In this document: piece by piece, positions 18,139 to 26,417 of the stretch
Layout: each line of letters starts with the position of its first letter
How positions within the stretch are numbered: position 1 is the first letter of the stretch
Assembly (NCBI GenBank): GCA_016712225.1
Contig: JADJRL010000003.1
Location: forward strand, 4,973,501-5,037,500
Direction: 5' to 3'
Length of the DNA: 64,000 nucleotides
DNA from: Candidatus Defluviibacterium haderslevense
GTDB taxonomy: Bacteria; Bacteroidota; Bacteroidia; Chitinophagales; Saprospiraceae
Translations under genes and position numbers: made by a program
Notes under the pieces: model-generated
What the model was told of the DNA's origin: nothing
The model's database searches: none
The model's input: only the letters and a program-made list of their open reading frames with translations

Positions 18139-18170
18139 TTGGTTTTTTTAAATATTACGTACTACATTTG
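18139..18170 (+). promoter_or_regulatory. Full -33/-7 promoter for the DUF7948 gene
   Basis: TTG at 18139-18141 (within TTTGG) and TACATTTG at 18163-18170, 21 bases apart, followed by CAG. Predicted start near 18173, 35 bases before the ATG at 18208 and about 330 bases before the ATG that begins the signal peptide at 18505. Confidence 0.6.
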
Positions 18171-18207
18171 CAGTGTACTAATTAACTAATACAGTAAATT
18201 TAAATAA

Positions 18208-19290
18208 ATGAAACAACAACTTGCCAACTTTAATAAATCAGAATCTTTCAACACATCCAATTCTTTCACCATGGAGAAATCGCAGAACGTGTACAAAACA
18301 TTACATCATCCTTTCAACACTACCACCCTGCCCTATTCTTATAATTGGTTAATCTCTTCTCAAAATTATAATATCGGGCTGACACAAAGCACTGAATTCC
18401 GCCCTCCTTTTACATTAAAATTTTTTATTCCTAAAATTGATCTAGGCCCTACCCTTTCAACTATAGCAAAACAATGTATTTCTAAAATAAATAAAAACTT
18501 ACATATGAAATCAATATTTAGTTTTCTCTTCATCCTTTTCGTGGTGTCTTTTACTTTTAAAGCATCAGCCACTAATGTAATTCCATCATGTGGTTACAGT
18601 AAGTTGACCCCACCTGGTGAGGCCGTTTGTTTTCAAACTATAAATGGTTCCGATCATTTACTTGCTACTCATCCGACCAATCAGGTACGTTTTATTACTC
18701 AAGATGCTAATTTCGGTTATTCATTTTCCGATATGGCAATATCGCTCATATTGATTCCTGAGATTAAACAACAAACCAATACGAATACGACAGAAAGTGC
18801 AAGATCAAATTCAGTATTGGCCGTTTTTGAAGGTATAAATACGGAGAGTCAATTAATGGGGATGAAAAAACCCGATGCACAAATATCTTCGGCTTCAACG
18901 AATGCTAAGGAAATTCAAGAATGTAATTACCCTCAAATTTTTTACACGGAAATTTATCCAGGCATTGATCTAATATTTAGAGACCATAATAATTTGCTCC
19001 AATATGAATACGTAGTAATGCCGGGTTTTGATTACAAAGAAATACGATGCAGATTGGAAGGAGCAAAAGATTTATTTGTTAATTCATCAGGTCAACTTTC
19101 GATTGTTACGGAAGCTGGAGTGATCGTTGAAGAAGCCCCACAGGCAAATCAAGAAGGTAAATTTTTGAACGCTAGTTGGGTTGTAAAAGGTGATCAAATA
19201 ACGATATCTATATCAGGAGTAGACAATACCAAAGAACTCCGAATAGAATCTTTTTTCCATGGAGATGCGCCTAATAAAAATGGGATATAA
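18208..19290 (+). CDS. Truncated DUF7948-domain exported protein with long N-terminal extension
   Basis: 360 aa in frame. Residue 100 (ATG at 18505) begins a standard signal peptide (KSIFSFLFILFVVSFTFKASA), followed by a domain resembling DUF7948, the N-terminal domain of SBBP beta-propeller proteins: YPGIDLIFRDHNNLLQYEYVVMPGFDY, the same as LVFYxxxxxLEYDFVV-type motifs. Normally several hundred residues of SBBP repeats and a sorting domain follow; here the protein ends right after the first domain, so it is truncated. The first 99 codons are open, in frame and directly downstream of a good promoter, yet precede the signal peptide. The start is unresolved: 18505 gives a normal 261-aa secreted protein. 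Confidence 0.65.
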   Translation: MKQQLANFNKSESFNTSNSFTMEKSQNVYKTLHHPFNTTTLPYSYNWLISSQNYNIGLTQSTEFRPPFTLKFFIPKIDLGPTLSTIAKQCISKINKNLHMKSIFSFLFILFVVSFTFKASATNVIPSCGYSKLTPPGEAVCFQTINGSDHLLATHPTNQVRFITQDANFGYSFSDMAISLILIPEIKQQTNTNTTESARSNSVLAVFEGINTESQLMGMKKPDAQISSASTNAKEIQECNYPQIFYTEIYPGIDLIFRDHNNLLQYEYVVMPGFDYKEIRCRLEGAKDLFVNSSGQLSIVTEAGVIVEEAPQANQEGKFLNASWVVKGDQITISISGVDNTKELRIESFFHGDAPNKNGI

Positions 19291-19626
19291 AATAATTTCA
19301 AACACATATTTGTTAGCATGGTCTAACGATACGGATAGGTTGATATAATAAAGGGAATACAAAGGTCATTCTCTTCACTTACAGTCTTAGAATACATGTT
19401 ATCTATATTAAGTTCTAGTTAATAACACAAATGACATTTTATTATAGACACGTTTATCACAGATTTGATTTTTTCAATTCCGAAATATAGATATACTTCA
19501 CGTCGTCAACATAACGGAGAGGTACTTGCGACGTGCCGCCACTTGTTCTGAAGCCAAAAGTGTCTTGTCCTAAAATAGCTATACAGGTTAATAAATAAAT
19601 CCTAAAATGACTATGCAATAGAATTT
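19291..19626. other. 336-base intergenic stretch with one orphan coding-like frame
   Basis: No intact gene. On the minus strand, 19457-19618 forms a 53-codon frame (TTG start) with a hydrophobic start and IYLLTCIAILGQDTFGFRTS, then GGTSQVPLRYVDDVKYIYIS; it begins 9 bases after the acyltransferase stop. It could be a small exported peptide or the surviving piece of a larger gene. The rest (19291-19456) shows nothing recognisable. Confidence 0.35.
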
Positions 19627-20178
19627 TTATTCCCAAAGTCCAAATTGAGGATTTTTGCCTTTTACCCCTCGAAACATATTTTCAATGGTTGCTAAATCTT
19701 CAGCGGCATTCTGGGTGCAATAAAAGGCTGGACAAAATTCGATATGTTTATCTGCAAAATTGAATTTGACAGGTATGATAGGAATATTGGCTCCTTTGGC
19801 AATGTAATAGTAACCTGTTTTGAATTGTGTTACCTTGTGTCGGGTACCCTCCGGAGATATGACTATAGCAAAAGCATCATGTTCATCAAAAATCTTGACA
19901 TAACTTTCTACCAAATTATGGCTCTTCTCCCGATACACCGGATATCCTCCCAGGGCTCTAAAAATCCAACCAAATGGGGGCTTGAACAAGCTGGATTTAC
20001 CCAAATATTTGATTTTTTCCAGTTTAAAAGCTGTTCTTACAATTATTCCTATGACAAAATCCCAATTAGAAGTATGTGGAGCTACAATAACAACAAATTT
20101 TTTTAAATCATACAGAGGTTCATAGCCGGATACTTTCCAATTCAATATTTTTAAAATGAATCTGCAGATTGAAGTCAT
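19627..20178 (-). CDS. 1-acyl-sn-glycerol-3-phosphate acyltransferase-like protein
   Basis: 183 aa from the chosen ATG. The PlsC-type motifs are present: APHTSNWDFVIG in place of the usual NHxxxxD (HTSNWD), then FRALGGYPVYREKS (GxxPVxR) and VISPEGTRHK (xxPEGTR). The fold and small size fit the compact acyltransferase clade widespread in Bacteroidota. It transfers an acyl chain to a lysophospholipid-like acceptor, exact substrate unknown. A longer frame up to 20301 would overlap the divergent Kir channel gene and lacks similarity, so the ATG at 20178 is preferred, 44 bases from the divergent start. Confidence 0.85.
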   Translation of the reverse strand: MTSICRFILKILNWKVSGYEPLYDLKKFVVIVAPHTSNWDFVIGIIVRTAFKLEKIKYLGKSSLFKPPFGWIFRALGGYPVYREKSHNLVESYVKIFDEHDAFAIVISPEGTRHKVTQFKTGYYYIAKGANIPIIPVKFNFADKHIEFCPAFYCTQNAAEDLATIENMFRGVKGKNPQFGLWE

Positions 20179-20222
20179 ATCTTTGCGATGCGTAGATTTA
20201 GAAGTATAAAGATAGAATTTCG

Positions 20223-21155
20223 ATGGCGAAAGAGCAACATAAAATAGAAAACGAGAACAATAAAGATGATTTAGGCTTTGGTAAAGCATTTTCATCATCA
20301 AGAGGACGTTTAATTAGAGAAGACGGCAGTTTTAATGTAGATCGTGTCGGTACTAAAACAAAAAGTTTGTTCCATGAATTAATCGCCATGAAATGGCCTA
20401 CATTTTTGTTGATGATCTTTATATTTTATGCTATTATCAATATTTTTTATGCGTTTATCTATTTTGTAATTGGCATAGATCAAATCTCCGGCATTGAAGC
20501 TGGAAGTTGGATGCACGAATTCGCTCAATGTTACTTCTTTTCGGTACAATCTTTCACAACTGTGGGATATGGTGGTATGCATCCTCAAGGTTATGGAGCT
20601 AATATTATATCTGGTATCGAAGCTTTGAGTGGATTGTTAACTTTTGCCATTATAACTGGGCTAGTATATTCAAAGTTTTCAAAACCTAAATCCAAAATAC
20701 TATTTTCAAAACATGTCCTACTAGCGCCTTATAAAGATATTCAATCCATTCAGGTTAGAGTCTCTAATGAAATATCAAATAATATCCTGGATCTTGAAGC
20801 TTCTATGATCTTTGGATATGTCCCAAAAGACGGTTCAACCCGAATATTAAGAATCCTATCTCTGGAAATTCAAAAAATAGCTTTATTTCCACTAAGCTGG
20901 ACCATTGTACATCCCATTGATGATAAAAGTCCATTAAAAGAACTTTTTGACGGCGATACCGATGATTTGGAAGTAGAATTCCTTGTCATTCTTAGAGGAT
21001 ATGATGAAAGCTATGGTCAACTGATCAATTCGATGAATGCCTACACTGAAAGCCATTTGGTAAAAAATGCTAAATTCGTGCCCATGTTTGAACTCAAAGA
21101 CGGCAAGACTATGCTTTATCTTGAGAAAATTGATGAATTCATTAAATTGGATTAA
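20223..21155 (+). CDS. Inward-rectifier type potassium channel (KirBac-like)
   Basis: 310 aa. Two membrane helices (about residues 58-84 and 125-148) flank a pore loop with the selectivity filter TTVGYGGM (Thr113-Val-Gly-Tyr-Gly117). A slide-helix-like segment (KTKSLFHELIAMKWPTF) precedes the first helix, and the C-terminal ~160 residues form the cytoplasmic Ig-like domain (KHVLLAPYKDIQSIQVRVSN, SWTIVHPIDDKSPLKEL), as in KirBac channels. Probable role is potassium flux and membrane potential. Divergent from the acyltransferase; the sigma factor gene follows 44 bases later. Confidence 0.93.
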   Translation: MAKEQHKIENENNKDDLGFGKAFSSSRGRLIREDGSFNVDRVGTKTKSLFHELIAMKWPTFLLMIFIFYAIINIFYAFIYFVIGIDQISGIEAGSWMHEFAQCYFFSVQSFTTVGYGGMHPQGYGANIISGIEALSGLLTFAIITGLVYSKFSKPKSKILFSKHVLLAPYKDIQSIQVRVSNEISNNILDLEASMIFGYVPKDGSTRILRILSLEIQKIALFPLSWTIVHPIDDKSPLKELFDGDTDDLEVEFLVILRGYDESYGQLINSMNAYTESHLVKNAKFVPMFELKDGKTMLYLEKIDEFIKLD

Positions 21156-21199
21156 ACCTTTGATCAATAATATTATCTAATCACTAAACGTCAAATCCA

Positions 21200-21760
21200 T
21201 TGAATCACGAAGAAGACCAACAGATACTTGATTGGATAGCCAATCCGAATACCTTGGAAAAGGGCTTCAAAGTTTTGGTGGAGAAATATCAACAAAAGTT
21301 GTATTGGCATGTCAGAAGAATGGTATTAAACCATGATGATGCAGATGACGTTTTACAAAACACCTTCATAAAGGTCTATAAAAGTATCGATCACTTTGAA
21401 GCTAAAAGTAGTCTTTATACATGGTTATACCGCATCGCGACCAATGAGACCTTGACCTTTTTGGACAGGAGCAAAAAATGGCAATATGATGGTATTGATG
21501 GTGCATCTGAACATCCGGCGATAAGTAACTTGAAGGCTGATCCTTATTTCGACGGAGATGAGATCCAGCTTACACTTCAAGAAGCCTTGCTCAATCTGCC
21601 TGTAAAGCAAAGACAAGTTTTTCAAATGAGGTATTATGAAGAGATGAATTATAAAGACATGTCGGATGTATTAGAAACCAGCGAAGGGGCATTAAAAGCT
21701 TCATTTCATCATGCTGTAAAAAAAATAGAGCAATTCGTCAAATCAAAAGAACGTATTTAA
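21200..21760 (+). CDS. ECF-type RNA polymerase sigma factor
   Basis: 186 aa. Sigma region 2 includes HVRRMVLNHDDADDVLQNTF and YTWLYRIATNETL; region 4 has LPVKQRQVFQMRYYEEMNYK followed by the helix-turn-helix DMSDVLETSEGALKASFHHA. It starts with TTG: no in-frame ATG lies upstream, and the first internal Met is inside region 2. It is followed by a membrane protein likely to be its anti-sigma partner and an exported CpxP-like protein, an envelope-stress arrangement. The regulon is not known. Confidence 0.92.
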   Translation: MNHEEDQQILDWIANPNTLEKGFKVLVEKYQQKLYWHVRRMVLNHDDADDVLQNTFIKVYKSIDHFEAKSSLYTWLYRIATNETLTFLDRSKKWQYDGIDGASEHPAISNLKADPYFDGDEIQLTLQEALLNLPVKQRQVFQMRYYEEMNYKDMSDVLETSEGALKASFHHAVKKIEQFVKSKERI

Positions 21761-21788
21761 TCATAGATAAGAATCGATAAACATAAAA

Positions 21789-22385
21789 ATGAAAACCGAA
21801 CCTGAATATATTCCAGACTTTTTAAAACCTAAACCGGTACAAATATTTTCTGTTTCACAGGACTATTTTAGTCATTTTGCGGAACGTCTTGAAGTCAACA
21901 TGGAATCCAAGATCTTGTCTGAAATACAAGGATTAAATCACAATCCTTTCAAGGTACCTCAAGCATATTTCGAGCAAAATGCAATACACCTAACTCAATT
22001 AACTGTTTTAAAAAAAGAATCACATCACGTTCCTCCAGAATACTTTGATACATTAAGTTCTAATATTTTGAAGCGCATTGAAATTCAGAACAAGCCTGTT
22101 GTAAAAAAATCAATATTTAACAGGACGTGGATTTATAGCGTTGCAGCGATGCTTGTATTATCTGTCAGTTTATTCCTTATACAGATCAACAAACACAACT
22201 CAACAGAACTCAATTTAAATGTTATAGAAGAAGATGCCTTATTAGATTATGTATATGAAAATGCTTCTGATGAGGATGCTATAAACTTAATGGAAACTAT
22301 GAACACTAATGATTTAAATTTATTAAAATTAGATGAATCACTCAATGATGAATCTATAGATGAACTTATACAAGAATACCAATAA
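21789..22385 (+). CDS. Single-pass membrane protein, probable anti-sigma partner
   Basis: 198 aa. Residues 1-110 are soluble and contain two similar repeats (KPVQIFSVSQDYFSHFAERL, then NPFKVPQAYFEQNAIHLTQL, then VPPEYFDTLSSNILKRI): a Vpx-YF-x(n)-L pattern. One membrane helix follows (IYSVAAMLVLSVSLFLIQI) and an acidic C-terminal tail with many Asp/Glu residues. No named domain is recognised. The position directly after an ECF sigma gene and the topology make an anti-sigma or regulatory role likely but unproven. Confidence 0.6.
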   Translation: MKTEPEYIPDFLKPKPVQIFSVSQDYFSHFAERLEVNMESKILSEIQGLNHNPFKVPQAYFEQNAIHLTQLTVLKKESHHVPPEYFDTLSSNILKRIEIQNKPVVKKSIFNRTWIYSVAAMLVLSVSLFLIQINKHNSTELNLNVIEEDALLDYVYENASDEDAINLMETMNTNDLNLLKLDESLNDESIDELIQEYQ

Positions 22386-22397
22386 ACCAATAAACCT

Positions 22398-22862
22398 ATG
22401 AAAAATAAAATATTTCTAAGCATTTTAGGATTGTGCATCATGAGTATAATACATGCTCAAGATCCACGTGAAGATAAGATGCAAAATAGAGAACGCATGC
22501 GTGAAAAAATCGAAGCTCAAAGAATAGCATACATTACTTCAAAACTCGATCTGAACGCTGATGAATCCGTTAAATTCTGGCCGGTCTATAATGAGTATAC
22601 AAAAAAACGTATGGAACTCAGAAAATCAAGAAGAGACCTTAGAGATCAGGAAGAAATGAATGAGCAAGATTCTAAAAAATATGTTGAACAACAAATTGAA
22701 ATTCAAGAAAAAGATTTAGCCTTGAAAAAAATTTATTACGAAAAATTTGGCAACATATTATCTTCACAAAAACTTGCTAAACTTGAAGAAGCAGAAAAAG
22801 AATTTACCCAAGAAATTATCAAGAATTTAAAAGAAAGGAGACGTGAGAACCGAATGAAATAG
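22398..22862 (+). CDS. Exported CpxP/LTXXQ-like helical protein
   Basis: 154 aa with a signal peptide (FLSILGLCIMSIIHAQ) then a mostly helical, strongly charged domain with long runs of Lys/Glu/Arg: KLDLNADESVKFWPVYNEYT, RKSRRDLRDQEEMNEQD, KLEEAEKEFTQEIIKNLKER. The arrangement, a helix-rich periplasmic protein after an ECF sigma and a membrane protein, is like CpxP/ZraP-type envelope sensors. 12 bases after the membrane protein. Ends 11 bases before the convergent valS stop. Confidence 0.6.
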   Translation: MKNKIFLSILGLCIMSIIHAQDPREDKMQNRERMREKIEAQRIAYITSKLDLNADESVKFWPVYNEYTKKRMELRKSRRDLRDQEEMNEQDSKKYVEQQIEIQEKDLALKKIYYEKFGNILSSQKLAKLEEAEKEFTQEIIKNLKERRRENRMK

Positions 22863-22873
22863 TTTTTTCATTA

Positions 22874-25501
22874 TTATCCATATAAACTTTGTAAACTTTC
22901 TTCAAGTGACTTTAATCGGGTCTCACCGTCCATCAATTTTTTGCGTTCTTTTTCTAATAAATCTGGTGGCGCGTTTTGAACAAATTTTTCGTTAGTCAAC
23001 TTTTTCTGAATAGAATTAATAAATCCTACAGTGTAATCAATCTCACTTTGGAGTTTAATTTTTTCTGCATCAACATCTATTTTAATTGGAAGGTCAACAA
23101 AATATTTGTGCCGCATTCCGATAAATGATTGGGCATTGGAAATGTCTTCTGTTGTTCGATCGACAGTAGATAAATTACCGAGCTTAATTAATAATTCACT
23201 GACGCCATCATATTGTAAAATATCTGGATGCTCAGATGTTAATATATACATTGGCACCTCTAAACTCATTTTAATGCCATATTTATTGCGAAGTTCTCTA
23301 ATTTGGGTGATTACATTTCTCATTTCAGTGATGGTGGACAATAAAGCGACATCAGGTGTTTGAGCAATTGGATATTTAGAATTAATACAATCATCACCTT
23401 CATTTCGTGGCGTTAATTGATGCCAAACTTCTTCAGTAATAAAGGGCATAAAAGGATGTAATAGCGTACAAATGATTTCAAATCCTTCAATGGTATTTTT
23501 ATAAATTTCAGCTGAAATCTCGGCACCATTTTTAGGTTTGATAGCTTCTAAATAAAAACCACAAAAATCCTCCCAAATAAAACTATACAATATTTTTAAG
23601 GCTTCTGACAATTTGTAGGAATCCATCAATTCATTAGTCTCTATGATGATTTCATTGGTCCTTTGTTTCAATAGTTCTGAAGCCAACAGATCTCCCTTCA
23701 GCACAGAAATTTCTGAATTTGGATGCCAACCCTTAATTAATCGAACGGCATTCCATATTTTGTTTGAAAAATTTCTTCCTTGTTCGCATAATTTTTCATC
23801 AAACAATAAATCGCCACCAGCCGGTGAACAAGCTAACATGCCAAATCGAACTCCATCAGCGCCAAACTCTTTTATTAATTCAAGAGCATCCGGAGAATTT
23901 CCCAACGATTTACTCATTTTCCGTCGAAGTTTATCCCGCACCATTCCTGTGAAATAAACGGTTTTAAAAGGAAACGTTCCCGTCCATTCATAGCCAGCCA
24001 TAATCATTCGGGCTACCCATAAAAATATAATATCCCAGCCAGTAACTAATACAGAAGTTGGATAATAATATGCTAAATCGGCTTTAGCGTTGGGTCCTTC
24101 AAATACCGAAATGGGCCACAACCATGATGAGAACCATGTATCTAGTACATCTTCATCCTGTCTAAGATCGTCAATAGTAATGTGAGCATATTTTTTTTGG
24201 GCCAAGCATAAGGCTTCCTGTGGAGTAGTTGCAACAAAAACATCATCTTGATAATAGTATGCCGGAATTCTATGGCCCCACCACAATTGTCTTGAAATGC
24301 ACCAATCACGGATGTTTTCCATCCAATGCTTGTATGTATTCTTCATGTTATCTGGTAGAAAATTTATGGTCTTGTCCATTACCGCTTGTAGAGCCGGCTC
24401 TGCCATTAATTTAGTGTCGACATACCATTGTAAACTAAGTCGAGGTTCCACAACAGCGTTTGTCCGTTCAGAACGACCAATGTTGGTTTGATAAGGTTCA
24501 ACTTTGTCTAATACTCCGGCTTCTTCGAGTAATTTTTTAATTTTTTTTCTTACTATGAATCGATCTTCACCTATAAAAATCCGGGCCTCATCATTCAATG
24601 TACCATCTTCATTGAGGATATCAATAATTTCTAATTGGTGTTTTTTTCCCAATTCAAAATCATTCTGATCATGAGCAGGAGTTACTTTCAGAGCACCAGT
24701 TCCAAATTCCAAATCAACATATTCATCTTGAATAATGGGGATTGATTTATGGATTAATGGAATGATCACTTTTTTTCCATGAAACTGATTAAACCTCGGA
24801 TCTTTTGGGTTCACTGCTACAGCGGAATCCGCCATTATCGTTTCCGGTCGTTGTGTTGCAATCGTAATATATTCATCCTGAGACCCTTCTACATAATATC
24901 TAATATAGAACAGTTGAGCCGATTCTTCTTTATGTAATACTTCTTCATTAGACAACACCGTTTTGGCTTCCGGATCCCAATTGACCATTCTTTTGCCGCG
25001 ATAAAGTTTCCCTTTATTATACAAATCAACAAAAGCCCGGATGACGGATTCTGATCTGACTTCGTCCATTGTAAAAGCAGTTCTATCCCAATCACATGAA
25101 GCGCCTAATTGGCGTAATTGGTGCAAAATAATACCACCGTATTTATCCTTCCATTCAAAGGCATATTTCAAAAATTCTTCCCTGGAGATATCAGATTTTT
25201 TGATTCCCTTTTCACGAAGCATTTGGACCACCTTAGCTTCTGTTGCAATAGAAGCATGGTCAGTACCAGGAACCCAACAGGCATTAAATCCCATTAACCG
25301 CGCTCTTCGAATTAAGATATCCTGAATGGTATTGTTAAGCATATGGCCCATATGCAAGACTCCTGTAATGTTAGGAGGAGGAATAACTACCGTAAAGGCT
25401 GGGCGGTGATCCGGAACAGACTTAAAATATTTCCTTTCTTCCCAATAAGTATACCACTTATTTTCAATTCCATCAGGCTGATACCGGCTTTCTAATTCCA
25501 T
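22874..25501 (-). CDS. valS: Valyl-tRNA synthetase
   Basis: 875 aa, normal for ValS. HIGH signature as PPPNITGVLHMGHMLNN near residue 40-57, ATEAKVV, editing-domain TQRPETIMADSAVAV, CISRQLWWGHRIPAY, and KMSKSLGNSPD at about residue 530. The C-terminal ~70 residues form the usual coiled coil (EIDYTVGFINSIQKKL, NAPPDLLEKERKKL). Charges tRNA-Val and proofreads Thr. Standalone gene. Confidence 0.98.
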   Translation of the reverse strand: MELESRYQPDGIENKWYTYWEERKYFKSVPDHRPAFTVVIPPPNITGVLHMGHMLNNTIQDILIRRARLMGFNACWVPGTDHASIATEAKVVQMLREKGIKKSDISREEFLKYAFEWKDKYGGIILHQLRQLGASCDWDRTAFTMDEVRSESVIRAFVDLYNKGKLYRGKRMVNWDPEAKTVLSNEEVLHKEESAQLFYIRYYVEGSQDEYITIATQRPETIMADSAVAVNPKDPRFNQFHGKKVIIPLIHKSIPIIQDEYVDLEFGTGALKVTPAHDQNDFELGKKHQLEIIDILNEDGTLNDEARIFIGEDRFIVRKKIKKLLEEAGVLDKVEPYQTNIGRSERTNAVVEPRLSLQWYVDTKLMAEPALQAVMDKTINFLPDNMKNTYKHWMENIRDWCISRQLWWGHRIPAYYYQDDVFVATTPQEALCLAQKKYAHITIDDLRQDEDVLDTWFSSWLWPISVFEGPNAKADLAYYYPTSVLVTGWDIIFLWVARMIMAGYEWTGTFPFKTVYFTGMVRDKLRRKMSKSLGNSPDALELIKEFGADGVRFGMLACSPAGGDLLFDEKLCEQGRNFSNKIWNAVRLIKGWHPNSEISVLKGDLLASELLKQRTNEIIIETNELMDSYKLSEALKILYSFIWEDFCGFYLEAIKPKNGAEISAEIYKNTIEGFEIICTLLHPFMPFITEEVWHQLTPRNEGDDCINSKYPIAQTPDVALLSTITEMRNVITQIRELRNKYGIKMSLEVPMYILTSEHPDILQYDGVSELLIKLGNLSTVDRTTEDISNAQSFIGMRHKYFVDLPIKIDVDAEKIKLQSEIDYTVGFINSIQKKLTNEKFVQNAPPDLLEKERKKLMDGETRLKSLEESLQSLYG

Positions 25502-25685
25502 AATTATAACTTATTGTAACTTCACACATTTCAACTTAAACGGTACGTTTTTGTCGCTTTTTTTTGCAAAATAAAGCAAAAATATCGCCAAAAACCATTT
25601 ACTATTATTTTATAACGAGGGATTTTATTTTTCCTCATTGATTAATTGTCATTAACAGACTGGTATCAGAACAGATCCAACCTAA

Positions 25686-26276
25686 CTAATATTTAAAACG
25701 CCAAAACTTAGGCTTATCTTTTTGAAATTTTTGGACTACAAAAAAGTCTTCAGATGAATTTATTGACAAATTCTCTGTAAATGGCATCAATGTTAAATTG
25801 GCTATAATTTCTTTAACATAGGACTTATCCACTATGACAATAAAATCACCATTTTTATATAAGTCTAATTGTTTGTAAAATGATTTGAGGTCCGAATTAT
25901 CATAATAAATAACTTCTTTACCATAGGAATCGACAATGGGTTGAAGAGTTAGAATATTACGTCTAAAAGGTGTAGTAAAAAAGGCTTTAATTTCTCTTTC
26001 CTTGAATAATTTAATTAATTTGATAGCACGCCATCTACCTTCTGAGGTAAGTCCCGGATCCAATCCTATGGAATCAATTTCAGCATGCAAAAGCAGATAA
26101 ATAGTTTGTACCGAAGGATTTTTCAGGTCCTTAGAATAAACCGAATCTTTTGCATCATTTGACACAAAATAAGCTCCACGAATTGAATTCAATACAGGAC
26201 TTCCTCCTTGTGCCCAAATCTGGATGTTAAACAAACCTATTAAAATAAAACAAGCAGATAACAATAACTTTTTCAA
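25686..26276 (-). CDS. Exported histidine-phosphatase-like protein lacking catalytic residues
   Basis: 196 aa with a signal peptide (LLLSACFILIGLFNIQIWA). The fold is that of the histidine phosphatase (phosphoglycerate mutase-like) superfamily: IYLLLHAEID corresponds to the usual LVRHAEK, LTSEGRWRAIKL is the SxxGxxRA helix, and TTPFRRN holds the second-arginine region. But the Arg of the RH motif is Leu63 before His64, and the second catalytic His (usually in VGH) is replaced by VDKS (Asp150). It is therefore probably not a standard phosphatase. Starts with TTG, 18 bases after a predicted start; no substitute ATG. Confidence 0.65.
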   Translation of the reverse strand: MKKLLLSACFILIGLFNIQIWAQGGSPVLNSIRGAYFVSNDAKDSVYSKDLKNPSVQTIYLLLHAEIDSIGLDPGLTSEGRWRAIKLIKLFKEREIKAFFTTPFRRNILTLQPIVDSYGKEVIYYDNSDLKSFYKQLDLYKNGDFIVIVDKSYVKEIIANLTLMPFTENLSINSSEDFFVVQKFQKDKPKFWRFKY

Positions 26277-26296
26277 AAGAATGATACTATTTGAAG

Positions 26297-26304
26297 CAAA
26301 GATA
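26297..26304 (-). promoter_or_regulatory. Bacteroidota -7 promoter element for the histidine-phosphatase-like gene
   Basis: The minus strand reads TATCTTTG followed by CTT; predicted start near 26294, 18 bases before the TTG start codon. Confidence 0.45.
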
Positions 26305-26417
26305 GCTTAAAACAACAAGTACATAAAGCCAAAAGGCTATTTAACAGAGGATTAACGCATCTTTTGAGGCATTCACTTTAGTAGCAGCCCATTAGTTTTC
26401 AAATAGTACGCTAAAGA

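Larger units (their letters stand above)
17637..18207. other. Gene-poor 570-base stretch with decayed reading frames
   Basis: No intact gene. It holds a short inverted repeat (ATCTGAG at 17791-17797, CTCAGAT at 17807-17813), a minus-strand coding-like fragment (separate entry) and, at its right end, the promoter for the DUF7948 gene. Together with the transposase-like remnant to its left, it looks like an old insertion or deletion scar. Confidence 0.5.

Noticed and set aside
20179..20301. 41-codon extension of the small acyltransferase
   Set aside because: Would overlap the divergent Kir channel gene; the family-like sequence begins only at the ATG at 20178.
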